Positions 26,152-33,743 of a stretch of 36,334 nt of DNA are shown here, in pieces. Both the position numbers and the translations under genes were made by a program. The notes beneath the pieces were generated by a model. That model did no database searches. It was given only the letters and a program-made list of their open reading frames with translations, and was not told the DNA's origin. Within the stretch, counting starts at the first letter, position 1. Every line of letters starts with the position of its first letter. Origin of the DNA: Citricoccus zhacaiensis (GTDB taxonomy: Bacteria; Actinomycetota; Actinomycetes; Actinomycetales; Micrococcaceae); the NCBI RefSeq assembly GCF_014645315.1, contig NZ_BMLQ01000014.1, forward strand, positions 1 to 36,334, in the 5' to 3' direction.

Positions 26152-26186
26152 ATACCCAGGGGGGTATACAATACGGTAGGGGGTAT
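26152..26186. promoter_or_regulatory. Two CstR/CsoR-type operators before the CstB-like gene
   Basis: Two 16-bp sites, 26152-26167 and 26171-26186, each have ATAC at one end and GGGGTAT at the other, start to start 19 bp. They match the sites at 18413-18449. A TACAAT -10-like hexamer at 26167-26172 lies between them. The rest of the 305-bp gap 25930-26234 shows nothing else apart from the ribosome site of the next gene. Confidence 0.72.
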
Positions 26187-26234
26187 CCGGAACGCCGGAA
26201 CCCGAACTTTCGCTCCCGACCCGCAGGAGGAATC

Positions 26235-27698
26235 ATGCTTCTCGAGCGCATCTACGACGAGGACCTGGCCCAGGCCAGCTACCTGATCGGCTGCCAGGCC
26301 ACCGGCGAGGCCCTCGTCGTCGACCCCCGCCGCGACATCCGGCAGTACCTGGAGCTGGCCGCCCACCACGGCATGCGGATTACCGTCGTGGCCGAGACCC
26401 ACATCCACGCCGACTTCCTCTCCGGCACCCGCGAACTCGCCGCGGCCACCGGCGCCACCCTCTACGTTTCCGGCGAGGGCGGGGAGGACTGGGCATATGG
26501 CTTTGACGCCGAGCTGCTGCGTGAGGGCGACACCATCGCTCTGGGCAACATCACCGTCAGCGCCCGCCACACCCCCGGCCACACCCCCGAGCACCTGTCT
26601 TACCTGGTCACCGATGGGGCCTTCACCGACGAGCCCGGCTACTACCTGACCGGGGACTTCGTGTTCTCCGGTGACGTGGGTCGCCCGGATCTGCTGGACG
26701 AGGCCGCCGGGGCCCAGGACACCCGCTTCGCCGGGGCCAAGGACCTGTTCGCCTCCCTGAAGGAGGCCTTCCTGACCCTGCCGGACCACGTGCAGGTCTA
26801 CCCCGGCCACGGGGCTGGCTCGGCGTGCGGCAAGGCCCTGGGCGCCCTGCCGTCCACCACGGTGGGCTATGAGCGCAAGTTCGCCTGGTGGGCCACCTAC
26901 CTGGCCAACAACGACGAGCAGGGCTTCATCGACGAACTGCTCGAGGGCCAGCCGGACGCGCATGCCTACTTCGCCCGGATGAAGCGGCAGAACAAGGTCG
27001 GCCCGGCCCTGCTCGGTGAGCGCTCGGCCCCGCGCTCCTTCACCGCCGACGAACTGGCCCGAGGCCTGTCCGATGGCACCTTGGCCCTCGTGGATACCCG
27101 CCCGGTGGATCAAGTGCACGCCGGCACCGTGCCCGGAGCCTTGAGCGTCCCGTCGCTGGGTAAGGCCGCCACCCACATCGGTTGGGCGTACGACCCGGAG
27201 GCCGATGACGCCGGCCTGGTCGTGCTGGCCGAGGATGCGCAGGCCGCCGCCGAGTACGGCGACCACTTCGTGCGCGTGGGCGTGGATGGTCTGGTCGGCT
27301 ACACCCCGACCCTGGAAGGCCTGCCGGCATCCATCCCGCAGACCGTCGCCCCGGCCGAACTGGACGCCTTCCTGGCTGAGCATGACTCCGCCGTGCTGGT
27401 GGACGTGCGCAACCGCACCGAGCACTCCGAGGGCCATGTTCCCGGCTCCCGACAGCTCAACGCCGGCAAGGTGCTCTTCTACCAGGACGAGCTGCCCGCG
27501 AAGGACGCTGGCCCGTTGGTGACCTACTGCCAGTCCGGGGTGCGCAACGCCGTGGCCGCCGCCGCCCTGCGCCGGACCGGTTACGACGTCGTCGAGCTTG
27601 AGGGCAGCTACGCCGCCTGGTCCGCCTGGAACACCGGACAGGACACCGCCCAGAACACCACCACAGTGCAGAACGAAACCTCAGGAGCCGCCCGATGA
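26235..27698 (+). CDS. cstB: CstB-like persulfide dioxygenase-rhodanese fusion
   Basis: A cytosolic iron enzyme that oxidises persulfides to sulfite and/or thiosulfate. The 487-aa protein has three parts. An ETHE1-like metallo-beta-lactamase domain (about 1-255) carries THIHAD (His56, His58, Asp60), His116, Asp141 and PGHG (His192). A rhodanese-like domain (about 268-365) lacks the active Cys. A C-terminal rhodanese (about 372-465) has Cys432 in YCQSGVRN. This order matches Staphylococcus CstB (dioxygenase, pseudo-rhodanese, rhodanese). The ATG at 26235 has a CAGGAGG site. It lies behind CstR-type operators and overlaps the next rhodanese (ATGA). Confidence 0.94.
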   Translation: MLLERIYDEDLAQASYLIGCQATGEALVVDPRRDIRQYLELAAHHGMRITVVAETHIHADFLSGTRELAAATGATLYVSGEGGEDWAYGFDAELLREGDTIALGNITVSARHTPGHTPEHLSYLVTDGAFTDEPGYYLTGDFVFSGDVGRPDLLDEAAGAQDTRFAGAKDLFASLKEAFLTLPDHVQVYPGHGAGSACGKALGALPSTTVGYERKFAWWATYLANNDEQGFIDELLEGQPDAHAYFARMKRQNKVGPALLGERSAPRSFTADELARGLSDGTLALVDTRPVDQVHAGTVPGALSVPSLGKAATHIGWAYDPEADDAGLVVLAEDAQAAAEYGDHFVRVGVDGLVGYTPTLEGLPASIPQTVAPAELDAFLAEHDSAVLVDVRNRTEHSEGHVPGSRQLNAGKVLFYQDELPAKDAGPLVTYCQSGVRNAVAAAALRRTGYDVVELEGSYAAWSAWNTGQDTAQNTTTVQNETSGAAR

Positions 27699-28303
27699 CA
27701 GTAACCGCCACCGCACCTAAGACCCGTTCGGTCACCCCGGACGAGCTGCGCCAAAGACTGAACCAGGACCAGGACCTGATGGTCGTCGACGTTCGCACCC
27801 CGGGCGAGTTCGAGACCGTGCACATCCGCGGCTCCTACAACGTGCCGCTGGACCTGCTCACCGAGCACACCGATGACCTCGCAGAGCGTCTGGCCGGACA
27901 CGTCGTGCTGGTGTGCCAGTCCGGCACCCGCGCCGGCCAGGCCCGGCAGAAGCTGCAGGCCGTCGGTTTCGAATCCGCAGAGGTGCTCGAGGGCGGTGTC
28001 GCCGCCTACGAGGCGGCCGGCGGAGACGACGTCGTGCGCCGGGGCAACCGGTGGGCCATGGACCGCCAGGTCCGCCTGACTGCCGGCACCCTGGTGCTGG
28101 CCGGCACCCTGGCCGGCCAGCTGGTGCACCGCCGCCTGGGCCTGGTGGCAGGGGCGATCGGCGCCGGCCTGGCCTACTCCGCCGCCTCTGACTCCTGCGC
28201 GATGGCCTCGATACTGTCCCGCATGCCGTGGAACCGCGTCGAGGCGGTTCCATCCCTGACCTCCTTCTTCGACCAGGTCCCCACCGCCCTGCAAGCCCGC
28301 TGA
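27695..28303 (+). CDS. Rhodanese with C-terminal DUF2892 membrane hairpin (YgaP-like)
   Basis: A 202-aa membrane-anchored sulfurtransferase. The rhodanese domain (about 10-110) has DVRTPGEFETVHIRGSYNVP and the active loop CQSGTRAGQ with Cys74. A two-helix hydrophobic segment (about 130-170: LTAGTLVLAGTLAGQLVHRRLGLVAG...) matches DUF2892 as in YgaP. A Cys in the C-terminal tail (DSCAMA) is also present. The ATG overlaps the cstB stop as ATGA, so the two are made together. It likely passes sulfane sulfur at the membrane. Confidence 0.93.
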   Translation: MTVTATAPKTRSVTPDELRQRLNQDQDLMVVDVRTPGEFETVHIRGSYNVPLDLLTEHTDDLAERLAGHVVLVCQSGTRAGQARQKLQAVGFESAEVLEGGVAAYEAAGGDDVVRRGNRWAMDRQVRLTAGTLVLAGTLAGQLVHRRLGLVAGAIGAGLAYSAASDSCAMASILSRMPWNRVEAVPSLTSFFDQVPTALQAR

Positions 28304-28489
28304 GCCGAGGTCCGGAAGGTTCTACCCATCCCTTCCAGACCCTCACCCCTAGACCCCCGACCGCGGGGGCACGCCCCCCTTCATCGCCCCCGCGGCCGGG
28401 CCCACCGTCTTCATCTGGGTCACCGATCCTCCCCGCCCGACCCCGTGCCTTCCGCCGGGCAGGAGCGCCCGCTTCGAAAGGAACCGACC

Positions 28490-28669
28490 ATGTGCCGATC
28501 CGTCACCTGCCGCGTCTGCGGCAAGACCACCTGGGCCGGCTGCGGCCAGCACATCGACCAGGTCAGGCGCACCGTCCCGGCCGGGAACTGGTGCCCTGGC
28601 CACGACCGCACCGAAGCGCCGACCAGCACCCGGCGCCCCGGCCTCCTGGCCCGCCTGTTCGGGCGCTGA
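28490..28669 (+). CDS. Small Cys-rich zinc-ribbon-like protein
   Basis: A 59-aa protein with five Cys and two His in the first 40 residues: CRSVTCRVCGKTTWAGCGQH and WCPGH. The pattern suggests a structural zinc site or a thiol-based metal/sulfur binder. A GAAAGGA site precedes the ATG at 28490. It follows the rhodanese fusion by about 190 bp and precedes a strong hairpin terminator, so it is probably the last gene of the cstB unit. Function unknown. Confidence 0.72.
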   Translation: MCRSVTCRVCGKTTWAGCGQHIDQVRRTVPAGNWCPGHDRTEAPTSTRRPGLLARLFGR

Positions 28670-28697
28670 CGCCCCCCAGCACCCATGCCGCCCGCGG

Positions 28698-28733
28698 CTG
28701 AGGCCCTACCGGCTGTGTCCGGTAGGGCCTCAG
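28698..28733. terminator. 15-bp stem hairpin terminator
   Basis: Positions 28698-28712 and 28719-28733 pair perfectly (core AGGCCCTACCGG) around a 6-base loop. It lies between the convergent zinc-ribbon gene and the reverse-strand lipoprotein gene and could end transcripts from both sides. Confidence 0.82.
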
Positions 28734-28802
28734 TCGCCGAAGAACCCGTGGTGTACCCGGTGAAAAGATGCCTATCGGCGGGCAGGGTGCCCCCGGTCAC
28801 TT

Positions 28803-29981
28803 TCAACCAGAGGCGCCCGGTTCAGGGACGAGGGTGACGATGAGGTGACGTGACCCCTTGCCCACAAACAGCGCGGCCCCCTCTGCGGTGAGGTGCGCCG
28901 GGACGAGGATGGTGCCGGTCCCGGTGGGGTCGTAGGCGTCGGCGACCTCGCCGGTGATGACGTTGTGCACCCGGACTGCTTCGTCGTCCCGCAGGTAAAC
29001 CAGGGCCCCGCCAAGCGCGGCGAGACGAGTGTCGCTGGCGACGGTGAATGACCACAATTGCTGACCGTCCCGGGTCGCATGCAGGCCGGCCTCGTCCAGA
29101 ATGACGACGGCGCCCGTACCAGGGTCCGCGGCGGCGTCGCGGGCCGTGTCGCTGAGGATGGCGCCGTTGCGCAGATCAATGAGCAAACCCCGGGAGTGCT
29201 CGGTCTCCAGCAGGACCAGCCCGTTCGCGGCGGCTGCAGTCCCGGAGGAGTCCACGGCGGCGATGACCTCACCGTGCTCGGCCAACGGGATGCTCCAGAG
29301 TTCTTGGTCATCGGCGATGTCCAGTGCGGTGAGGGTGTGGTCTCCGCTGACGAGCACCGTCCCGTGGTATTCGCCGACGACCCGGTCGGAGGAGTCGGAT
29401 ATCGAGGGCACGGCGCGGCCGGTGGTTGAATCCAGGACCGTGCGCGACCTCACCCTCGCCGCCGGATCCTCGGATGGTCGAGCGAAGACGAGGCCGGGCC
29501 CCACCTGGGGACCGGGAACCTCCACGGGACCCCACACGTGTTCCCCGGTAGCCAACACGTAGGCCGTCGCGGTGACCGTGTCGGGCTCGGTGCCGGATCC
29601 CTGGTGGGCGTCCGTGAGCACGGCCAGTGAACGCCCGTCGGCGTCGGCGGTGAGCGCGAACCCGGTGTCCTCAGCGGGGCGCTCGGCCACCCACCGCACT
29701 TGACCGTGGACATCGACAGCGGAGAACCGCCACAGAGCCTCCTGTTCTGCGACCCCCACGAAGATGCCGTCAGCGTATTGCGGGGCGCTGGTCCACCCGG
29801 GGTCCACCACCCTCAACCCCGTGAAGGGTGTGGGCAGCCGCAGGGCACGGGTATCCACCGCGGGCAGCGGCTCCTCGGCCGGATGCGGGTCCCGCACCGG
29901 CTCCGGTAGCCCACCAGCGCACCCGGTCAAGGCCAGAACCACGGCCATGATGAGAGCCAGGGCCCGGAGGCCACGGATCAT
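28803..29981 (-). CDS. Beta-propeller (PQQ-like repeat) lipoprotein
   Basis: A 392-aa surface lipoprotein. From the ATG at 29981 the signal is RGLRALALIMAVVLALTGCAGG with lipobox LTGC. The rest has repeated blade-like units (VDVHGQVRWVAERP, ALDIADDQELWSIPL, TRDGQQLWSFTVAS), as in PQQ-like or BamB-type propellers; no quinoprotein catalytic residues are obvious. It has only the lipidated Cys. Its ATG overlaps the stop of the CcdA-like gene (ATGA), so it belongs to the DsbA-CcdA operon. It may be a scaffold or a substrate-recognition partner for the redox pair; this is inference. Confidence 0.85.
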   Translation of the reverse strand: MIRGLRALALIMAVVLALTGCAGGLPEPVRDPHPAEEPLPAVDTRALRLPTPFTGLRVVDPGWTSAPQYADGIFVGVAEQEALWRFSAVDVHGQVRWVAERPAEDTGFALTADADGRSLAVLTDAHQGSGTEPDTVTATAYVLATGEHVWGPVEVPGPQVGPGLVFARPSEDPAARVRSRTVLDSTTGRAVPSISDSSDRVVGEYHGTVLVSGDHTLTALDIADDQELWSIPLAEHGEVIAAVDSSGTAAAANGLVLLETEHSRGLLIDLRNGAILSDTARDAAADPGTGAVVILDEAGLHATRDGQQLWSFTVASDTRLAALGGALVYLRDDEAVRVHNVITGEVADAYDPTGTGTILVPAHLTAEGAALFVGKGSRHLIVTLVPEPGASG

Positions 29982-30838
29982 GATCCGCCCACTGGGCGGG
30001 TGCCTGCCGTGGAGCGGTCGCGCCGTCGTCGCCGCGCCCACACGATGAGCACCGCGCAGACCAGGACCAGGATGGCAAGGATGTCCACGACCGGATTGGC
30101 CAGGACCGCCGACCCCTCCTGCAACCAGGCCTGGGCCTCCAAAGGCAGCAACTCCGGGGCGGTGACCAGGCCGTTGGTGGTCCAGAAGACGACGCCCACT
30201 CCGATGAGGATGAACCCGGTGAGCATGGAGGTGCTGTGCAGTTCGCGGCCGAAGACCGTGAAGGCCCGGCCACGCAGCACCCGCCGGCCCCGGGCCCCCA
30301 AGCGGCCCCAGAGTGCGGCGATCAGCAGCAACGGGGCGACCATACCGGCCCCGTAGACGGCCAGCAGTGTCCCGGCGGAGACCATGTCACCTCGGGCGGC
30401 GGCCAGAGTGAGCACGGCGCCAAGGATCGGGCCGGCGCAGAAGCCAGCAACCCCGCTGGCGGCGCCCAGCAGCAGCGTCTTGGCCCATCCGGTGGCCGTG
30501 GTCGCCCGCTCTTGCAGATGGGCCGCGCCGGGCAACAGCCGGGCCGGGTCGAACCCGAACCCGAGCAACTGCACTACGCCCAGCACCACCAGCAGCACCG
30601 AGGCACTGAGCACGATCACCTCGCGGTGCGTGGCGAAAAGAGTCCCAATGGCCCCCGCGCCCACGCCCAGGGGCACCAGCACGAGCAACAATCCGACGTA
30701 GAAGACCGCCCCATGGGCGAGCAACCGGGGCCCGGCCCCGACGGTGGAGGCGAAGAACGCGGGCATCAACAGGGCCGCGCACGGGCTGAGCAGGGCCAGG
30801 ACCCCGCCCAGGAAGGCGCTGAGCAATCCAATATCCAT
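29978..30838 (-). CDS. CcdA/DsbD-like membrane electron carrier
   Basis: A polytopic protein that moves reducing equivalents from cytosolic thioredoxin to outside thiol proteins. The 286-aa protein has at least six helices and the two conserved membrane cysteines: Cys20 in LALLSPCAALLMPAF and Cys134 in GVAGFCAGPILGAVL. Pro residues next to each Cys are typical of CcdA. The C-terminal half is longer than usual CcdA, with an extra pair of helices. GGAGTGAG precedes the ATG, 6 bases after the DsbA-like stop. It could serve the adjacent DsbA-like protein and also TlpA at 7.1 kb, which lacks its own CcdA. Confidence 0.9.
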   Translation of the reverse strand: MDIGLLSAFLGGVLALLSPCAALLMPAFFASTVGAGPRLLAHGAVFYVGLLLVLVPLGVGAGAIGTLFATHREVIVLSASVLLVVLGVVQLLGFGFDPARLLPGAAHLQERATTATGWAKTLLLGAASGVAGFCAGPILGAVLTLAAARGDMVSAGTLLAVYGAGMVAPLLLIAALWGRLGARGRRVLRGRAFTVFGRELHSTSMLTGFILIGVGVVFWTTNGLVTAPELLPLEAQAWLQEGSAVLANPVVDILAILVLVCAVLIVWARRRRRDRSTAGTRPVGGS

Positions 30839-30844
30839 ACGGAC

Positions 30845-31579
30845 TCACTCCGATCCGGTCAGGGCCTGGTCGAAGGCGTCCTGGAACACCTGCGAGGGCT
30901 GGGCGCCGACGATGGGTTGGCCTCCCAGCACAAACGTCGGGGTCGAGTAGGCGCCCAGCCCCAGCCCCAGCTGTTCATTGGTGGCGATCTGCTCGGCCGT
31001 CTGAGCCGAGTCCATGTCCTCGGCGAACTGGTCGGGATCCAACCCGAGTTCCTCGGCCAGGGCGGTCAGCGCCTCCTCGCTCAGCTGCCCCTCGGACCGC
31101 TTCTGCCCGTCCTGGAACAGGGCGTCGTGGTACTCCCAGAACGCCCCCTGCAGTGCGGCCGCATAGGAGGCGCGGGCGGCCCGCTCCGAGGCCGGACCAA
31201 ACACATTGACGTCCCGCCATTCGATGCGCAGGTCACCGGCCTGAACGTGCTCCATCATCAGCGGAAGGGTCTCCTCGCTCCAGCGCGCACAGAACGGGCA
31301 CTGGTAGTCAGAGAAGACCACGAGCGTCACCGGCGCTTCCACCGGGCCGGCTGCGAGCAGGTCGTCGGGGTCGTGGCGTTCGGCCTCGGATAGATCCGGC
31401 GGTCCCTCGACCTGTGTCGGCGCCGACTCCACCGGTGTCGATGGTGCAGCAGCGCCGTCGGAGCCTGAACCGCCCAGGGCGGACATCATCACTGTCCCGA
31501 CCAGGAGGACCGCGACGGCCACCAGGACGGCGGGCACCATCCAGGCTCTCTTCTTCGTTGAACCGTTCTGTGCGTTCAT
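30845..31579 (-). CDS. Membrane-anchored DsbA/DsbG-like thioredoxin-fold oxidoreductase
   Basis: An extracytoplasmic thiol-disulfide enzyme of 244 aa. An N-terminal anchor (about 12-35) and an acidic, low-complexity linker come first. The DsbA-type domain begins VTLVVFSDYQCPFCARW with active site CPFC (Cys94, Cys97); a helical insertion (ALQGAFWEYHDALF) and the cis-Pro loop STPTFVLGG follow. Only the active-site pair of Cys is present. The ATG at 31579 has an AGGAAAGGG site; longer starts run through the operator and are rejected. It is the first gene of the arm controlled by the tandem palindromes. Confidence 0.93.
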   Translation of the reverse strand: MNAQNGSTKKRAWMVPAVLVAVAVLLVGTVMMSALGGSGSDGAAAPSTPVESAPTQVEGPPDLSEAERHDPDDLLAAGPVEAPVTLVVFSDYQCPFCARWSEETLPLMMEHVQAGDLRIEWRDVNVFGPASERAARASYAAALQGAFWEYHDALFQDGQKRSEGQLSEEALTALAEELGLDPDQFAEDMDSAQTAEQIATNEQLGLGLGAYSTPTFVLGGQPIVGAQPSQVFQDAFDQALTGSE

Positions 31580-31621
31580 GCCTCGGGGCCCTTTCCTCGC
31601 TGACGCTTTGATGCCACGATC

Positions 31622-31655
31622 GACTATCTTACATAGTCGACTATGATTCATAGTC
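31622..31655. promoter_or_regulatory. Tandem 17-bp palindromes, probable BlaI operator
   Basis: Two perfect inverted repeats with arms GACTAT and ATAGTC and 5-base centres lie end to end with no gap: 31622-31638 and 31639-31655. A TATGAT -10-like box for the forward arm (31642-31647) is inside the second. The sites lie between the divergent DsbA-like and CPVC membrane protein genes, and a BlaI repressor is encoded in the forward arm, so BlaI is the likely ligand. The 17-bp dyad shape fits BlaI/MecI operators. Confidence 0.8.
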
Positions 31656-31676
31656 ATCCTCGGGCAGGATGGAGCC

Positions 31677-32252
31677 ATGAGGACTGCACCGCGCCAACCG
31701 ACATTCGCGACCCGGTCCATCACCGAGGCCGTTCAGGCGCTCCGATCATGGACGGGGCGCCAGGTGCTGGTCGCGACAGCAGCGGCACTGGTGTTCGGCC
31801 TGGTGCTGGGGCTGGCGACGGTATTGATCCCCAACACGTTCTTCACCCGCGAGATCCCCCCGGTGTGGTGGAACTACCCGGTATGGGTCCTCACCTCCGT
31901 ACTGTCCGGGATGCTCGTGGCCACCTACGTGCGCGGGCGCGTCGACACCGCCGGCGCGGCCGCCCCGACGAGCCGCGTTAGGGTGGAGGACGGCAGTGAT
32001 GCTGCGGAACAGCGCACGAGCCGGCTCGGTGTCGCCGGGGGCCTGCTGGCATGGTTCGCCGTGGGATGCCCGGTGTGCAACAAGCTTGCCCTGCTAGCGC
32101 TGGGCTACTCCGGGGCCATCACCTGGTTCGCCCCCATCCAGCCGTACCTCGCCCTCGGCGCCCTGCTGCTGACCGGCATCGCCCTGCTGGGCCGACTCCG
32201 CGGACAGTTCGCCTGCCCAGTCCCTACCCCGAGGATGGAGACCGCCCGATGA
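31677..32252 (+). CDS. Membrane protein with CPVC motif, unknown function
   Basis: A 191-aa protein with about four helices: about 30-50, 68-85, 117-140 and 152-172. The third helix carries AVGCPVCNKLALLALGYSG with a CxxC at Cys131/Cys134 at the membrane edge. A further Cys lies near the C-terminus (FACPVP). The CxxC points to thiol-disulfide exchange or metal transfer, but I know no assigned function. A GGATGGAG site precedes the ATG, about 22 bases after the last operator base. It is coupled to blaI (ATGA overlap) and divergent from the DsbA-like gene. Confidence 0.75.
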   Translation: MRTAPRQPTFATRSITEAVQALRSWTGRQVLVATAAALVFGLVLGLATVLIPNTFFTREIPPVWWNYPVWVLTSVLSGMLVATYVRGRVDTAGAAAPTSRVRVEDGSDAAEQRTSRLGVAGGLLAWFAVGCPVCNKLALLALGYSGAITWFAPIQPYLALGALLLTGIALLGRLRGQFACPVPTPRMETAR

Positions 32253-32644
32253 CCACGCCTGGACTCGCAGCAGAACCACCCCGCCTGGGTGCCCTGGAAG
32301 CACAAGTGATGGACGCGCTCTGGGATCACGGTCCCGGCACCATCAGGGACATCATCAACCGGCTGTCTCACGACCCGGCCTACACCACGATCGCCACCGT
32401 GCTCCGCAACCTCGACGGCAAGAAGCTGGTCACCGCCCTGCGGCAGGGCCACTCCACGCGCTACGAGGCGAGGATCCCCAGGGAGGAGCATGTCGCCTCC
32501 GTGATGAGGCACGCCCTGGAATCCAGCCGCGACCGTACCGCGTCCATGCTGCACTTCATCGACACGATCCCTCCCACCGACCTCGACCTGCTGCGCAACT
32601 ACCTGCGTGCGCGCACGGATGGAGCGGACGGAGGGGGGCGGTGA
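32249..32644 (+). CDS. BlaI/MecI-family transcriptional repressor
   Basis: A winged-helix repressor of 131 aa, inactivated in known systems by proteolysis triggered through an M56 membrane protease. The family signature is LGALEAQVMDALWDHGPGTIRDIINRL, then YTTIATVLRNLDGKKLVTALRQGHSTRYEA, and a C-terminal dimerisation helix. The ATG overlaps the preceding stop, and the M56 gene starts at a GTG overlapping its own stop. No beta-lactamase is present, so the target is most likely the redox module around the tandem palindromes. Confidence 0.93.
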   Translation: MTTPGLAAEPPRLGALEAQVMDALWDHGPGTIRDIINRLSHDPAYTTIATVLRNLDGKKLVTALRQGHSTRYEARIPREEHVASVMRHALESSRDRTASMLHFIDTIPPTDLDLLRNYLRARTDGADGGGR

Positions 32645-33621
32645 TCGCGGAGAGTCTCACCGTAATGCTGGTCCTCGCACTGACCGTCTCGGCGCTGGCC
32701 GGCCCGTGGGTGCTCAGACGGGCTGCTCCCGCACTGGTCCGCGCACCCCGGACCTCCGCGGCGCTACTCACCGGCAGCGTTGTCAGCTGGGTCATCACCG
32801 CCCTCGCCCTCGGGCCACTGCTGGCGTGGATCACCTCCGGCCCGGTGCTCTTACCCGGCAGCGCCGCCGACGTCTGCCAGCGCTGCCTCGCCGCCGCCAA
32901 CCCGTTCCCCACCGCAACCATCGACACCGGGATTCCCGCTGCGGTGTTGCTGGCCCTGTCTGCACTGGGTGCTGCCGGCCTTGCCATCATGGTCGGCGCC
33001 GAGGCCCACCGGCAACGCCGGGCGACCACGCGCACCGCGCACCGGCTGCGAGTCTGGGCCGAGCCCCGACAGATCCTCGGTCACAGCGTGCTCATCATCG
33101 ACGACTCCCGACCGTTCGCCCTGACACTCCCGCGGCGCCACGGCGGAATCTTCATCTCCAAGGGGGCGTTACGAGCCCTGACCCGCGATGAACTCGCCGC
33201 AGTCCTGGCCCACGAACATGCCCACCTGTATCAGCGCCACCACCTGATCACCACCACCGTGGCCAGCATCTGCCGGCCCCTGCGCTGGCTGCCAATAATG
33301 GCCGCCGTCGAGGACGCGCTCGGGCACTACCTCGAGATCGCCGCCGACGACGCCGCCCGCCGCCGCGTCGGAACCCCCGCCCTGGCCAGCGCCCTGCTCA
33401 CCCTCGGCGAGCACGCCCACCACGCTGGGCATGAGGCACCCCTCGACGGAGCCTTGCACGCCCTCGGTCCCGACCGGATCCGCCATCTCGTGCAACCGCA
33501 CACCGGACCGGCCGGATTGCTCGCCGCGCTCACGACCACCTCCTACCTGGCCACGCTCGTCCTACTGGCCACGATCGTGTACCTGCCCTACCTCGGTGCC
33601 GCCCTGTCCGGATGCGCCTGA
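32641..33621 (+). CDS. M56-family (BlaR1-like) membrane metalloprotease
   Basis: A 326-aa membrane protease that probably senses a signal and causes loss of BlaI repression. The zinc motif is HEHAH (His191, His195) in ELAAVLAHEHAHLYQRHH, with a likely third ligand in the EIAADDAARR region. Four or so helices are predicted. BlaR1 proteins add a C-terminal penicillin-binding sensor; this one stops without it. It instead carries CQRC (Cys79, Cys82) in the loop between helices 2 and 3, which should face outside. It starts with GTG in a GTGA overlap with blaI. Confidence 0.92.
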   Translation: MIAESLTVMLVLALTVSALAGPWVLRRAAPALVRAPRTSAALLTGSVVSWVITALALGPLLAWITSGPVLLPGSAADVCQRCLAAANPFPTATIDTGIPAAVLLALSALGAAGLAIMVGAEAHRQRRATTRTAHRLRVWAEPRQILGHSVLIIDDSRPFALTLPRRHGGIFISKGALRALTRDELAAVLAHEHAHLYQRHHLITTTVASICRPLRWLPIMAAVEDALGHYLEIAADDAARRRVGTPALASALLTLGEHAHHAGHEAPLDGALHALGPDRIRHLVQPHTGPAGLLAALTTTSYLATLVLLATIVYLPYLGAALSGCA

Positions 33622-33641
33622 CCAACTCCAGCGAAAGGCAA

Positions 33642-33686
33642 TCAACAAGCCTGTGAATTTCGGGGATAAATGGCGGTCATCTGTGG
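33642..33686 (+). repeat. Second copy of the 16001-16046 motif
   Basis: It aligns with 16001-16046 in the same orientation (TCAACA at the start, GATAAATGGCGG in the core, TCTGTGG at the end). It lies 57 bp past the C-terminal end of the tyrosine integrase remnant, as expected for the end of an integrase-carried element. Confidence 0.55.
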
Positions 33687-33743
33687 TGGCGGCTCCGACC
33701 ATGGGCTCAGGCATGTCCGCTGGATGATCGTCTTTCGGGACGC

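Noticed and set aside
28803..29981. PQQ-dependent dehydrogenase
   Set aside because: It is too short, lacks catalytic and cofactor residues, and is a lipoprotein with propeller repeats only.
32641..33621. BlaR1 beta-lactam sensor
   Set aside because: The protein ends without a penicillin-binding domain and no beta-lactamase gene is near, so beta-lactam sensing is not supported.
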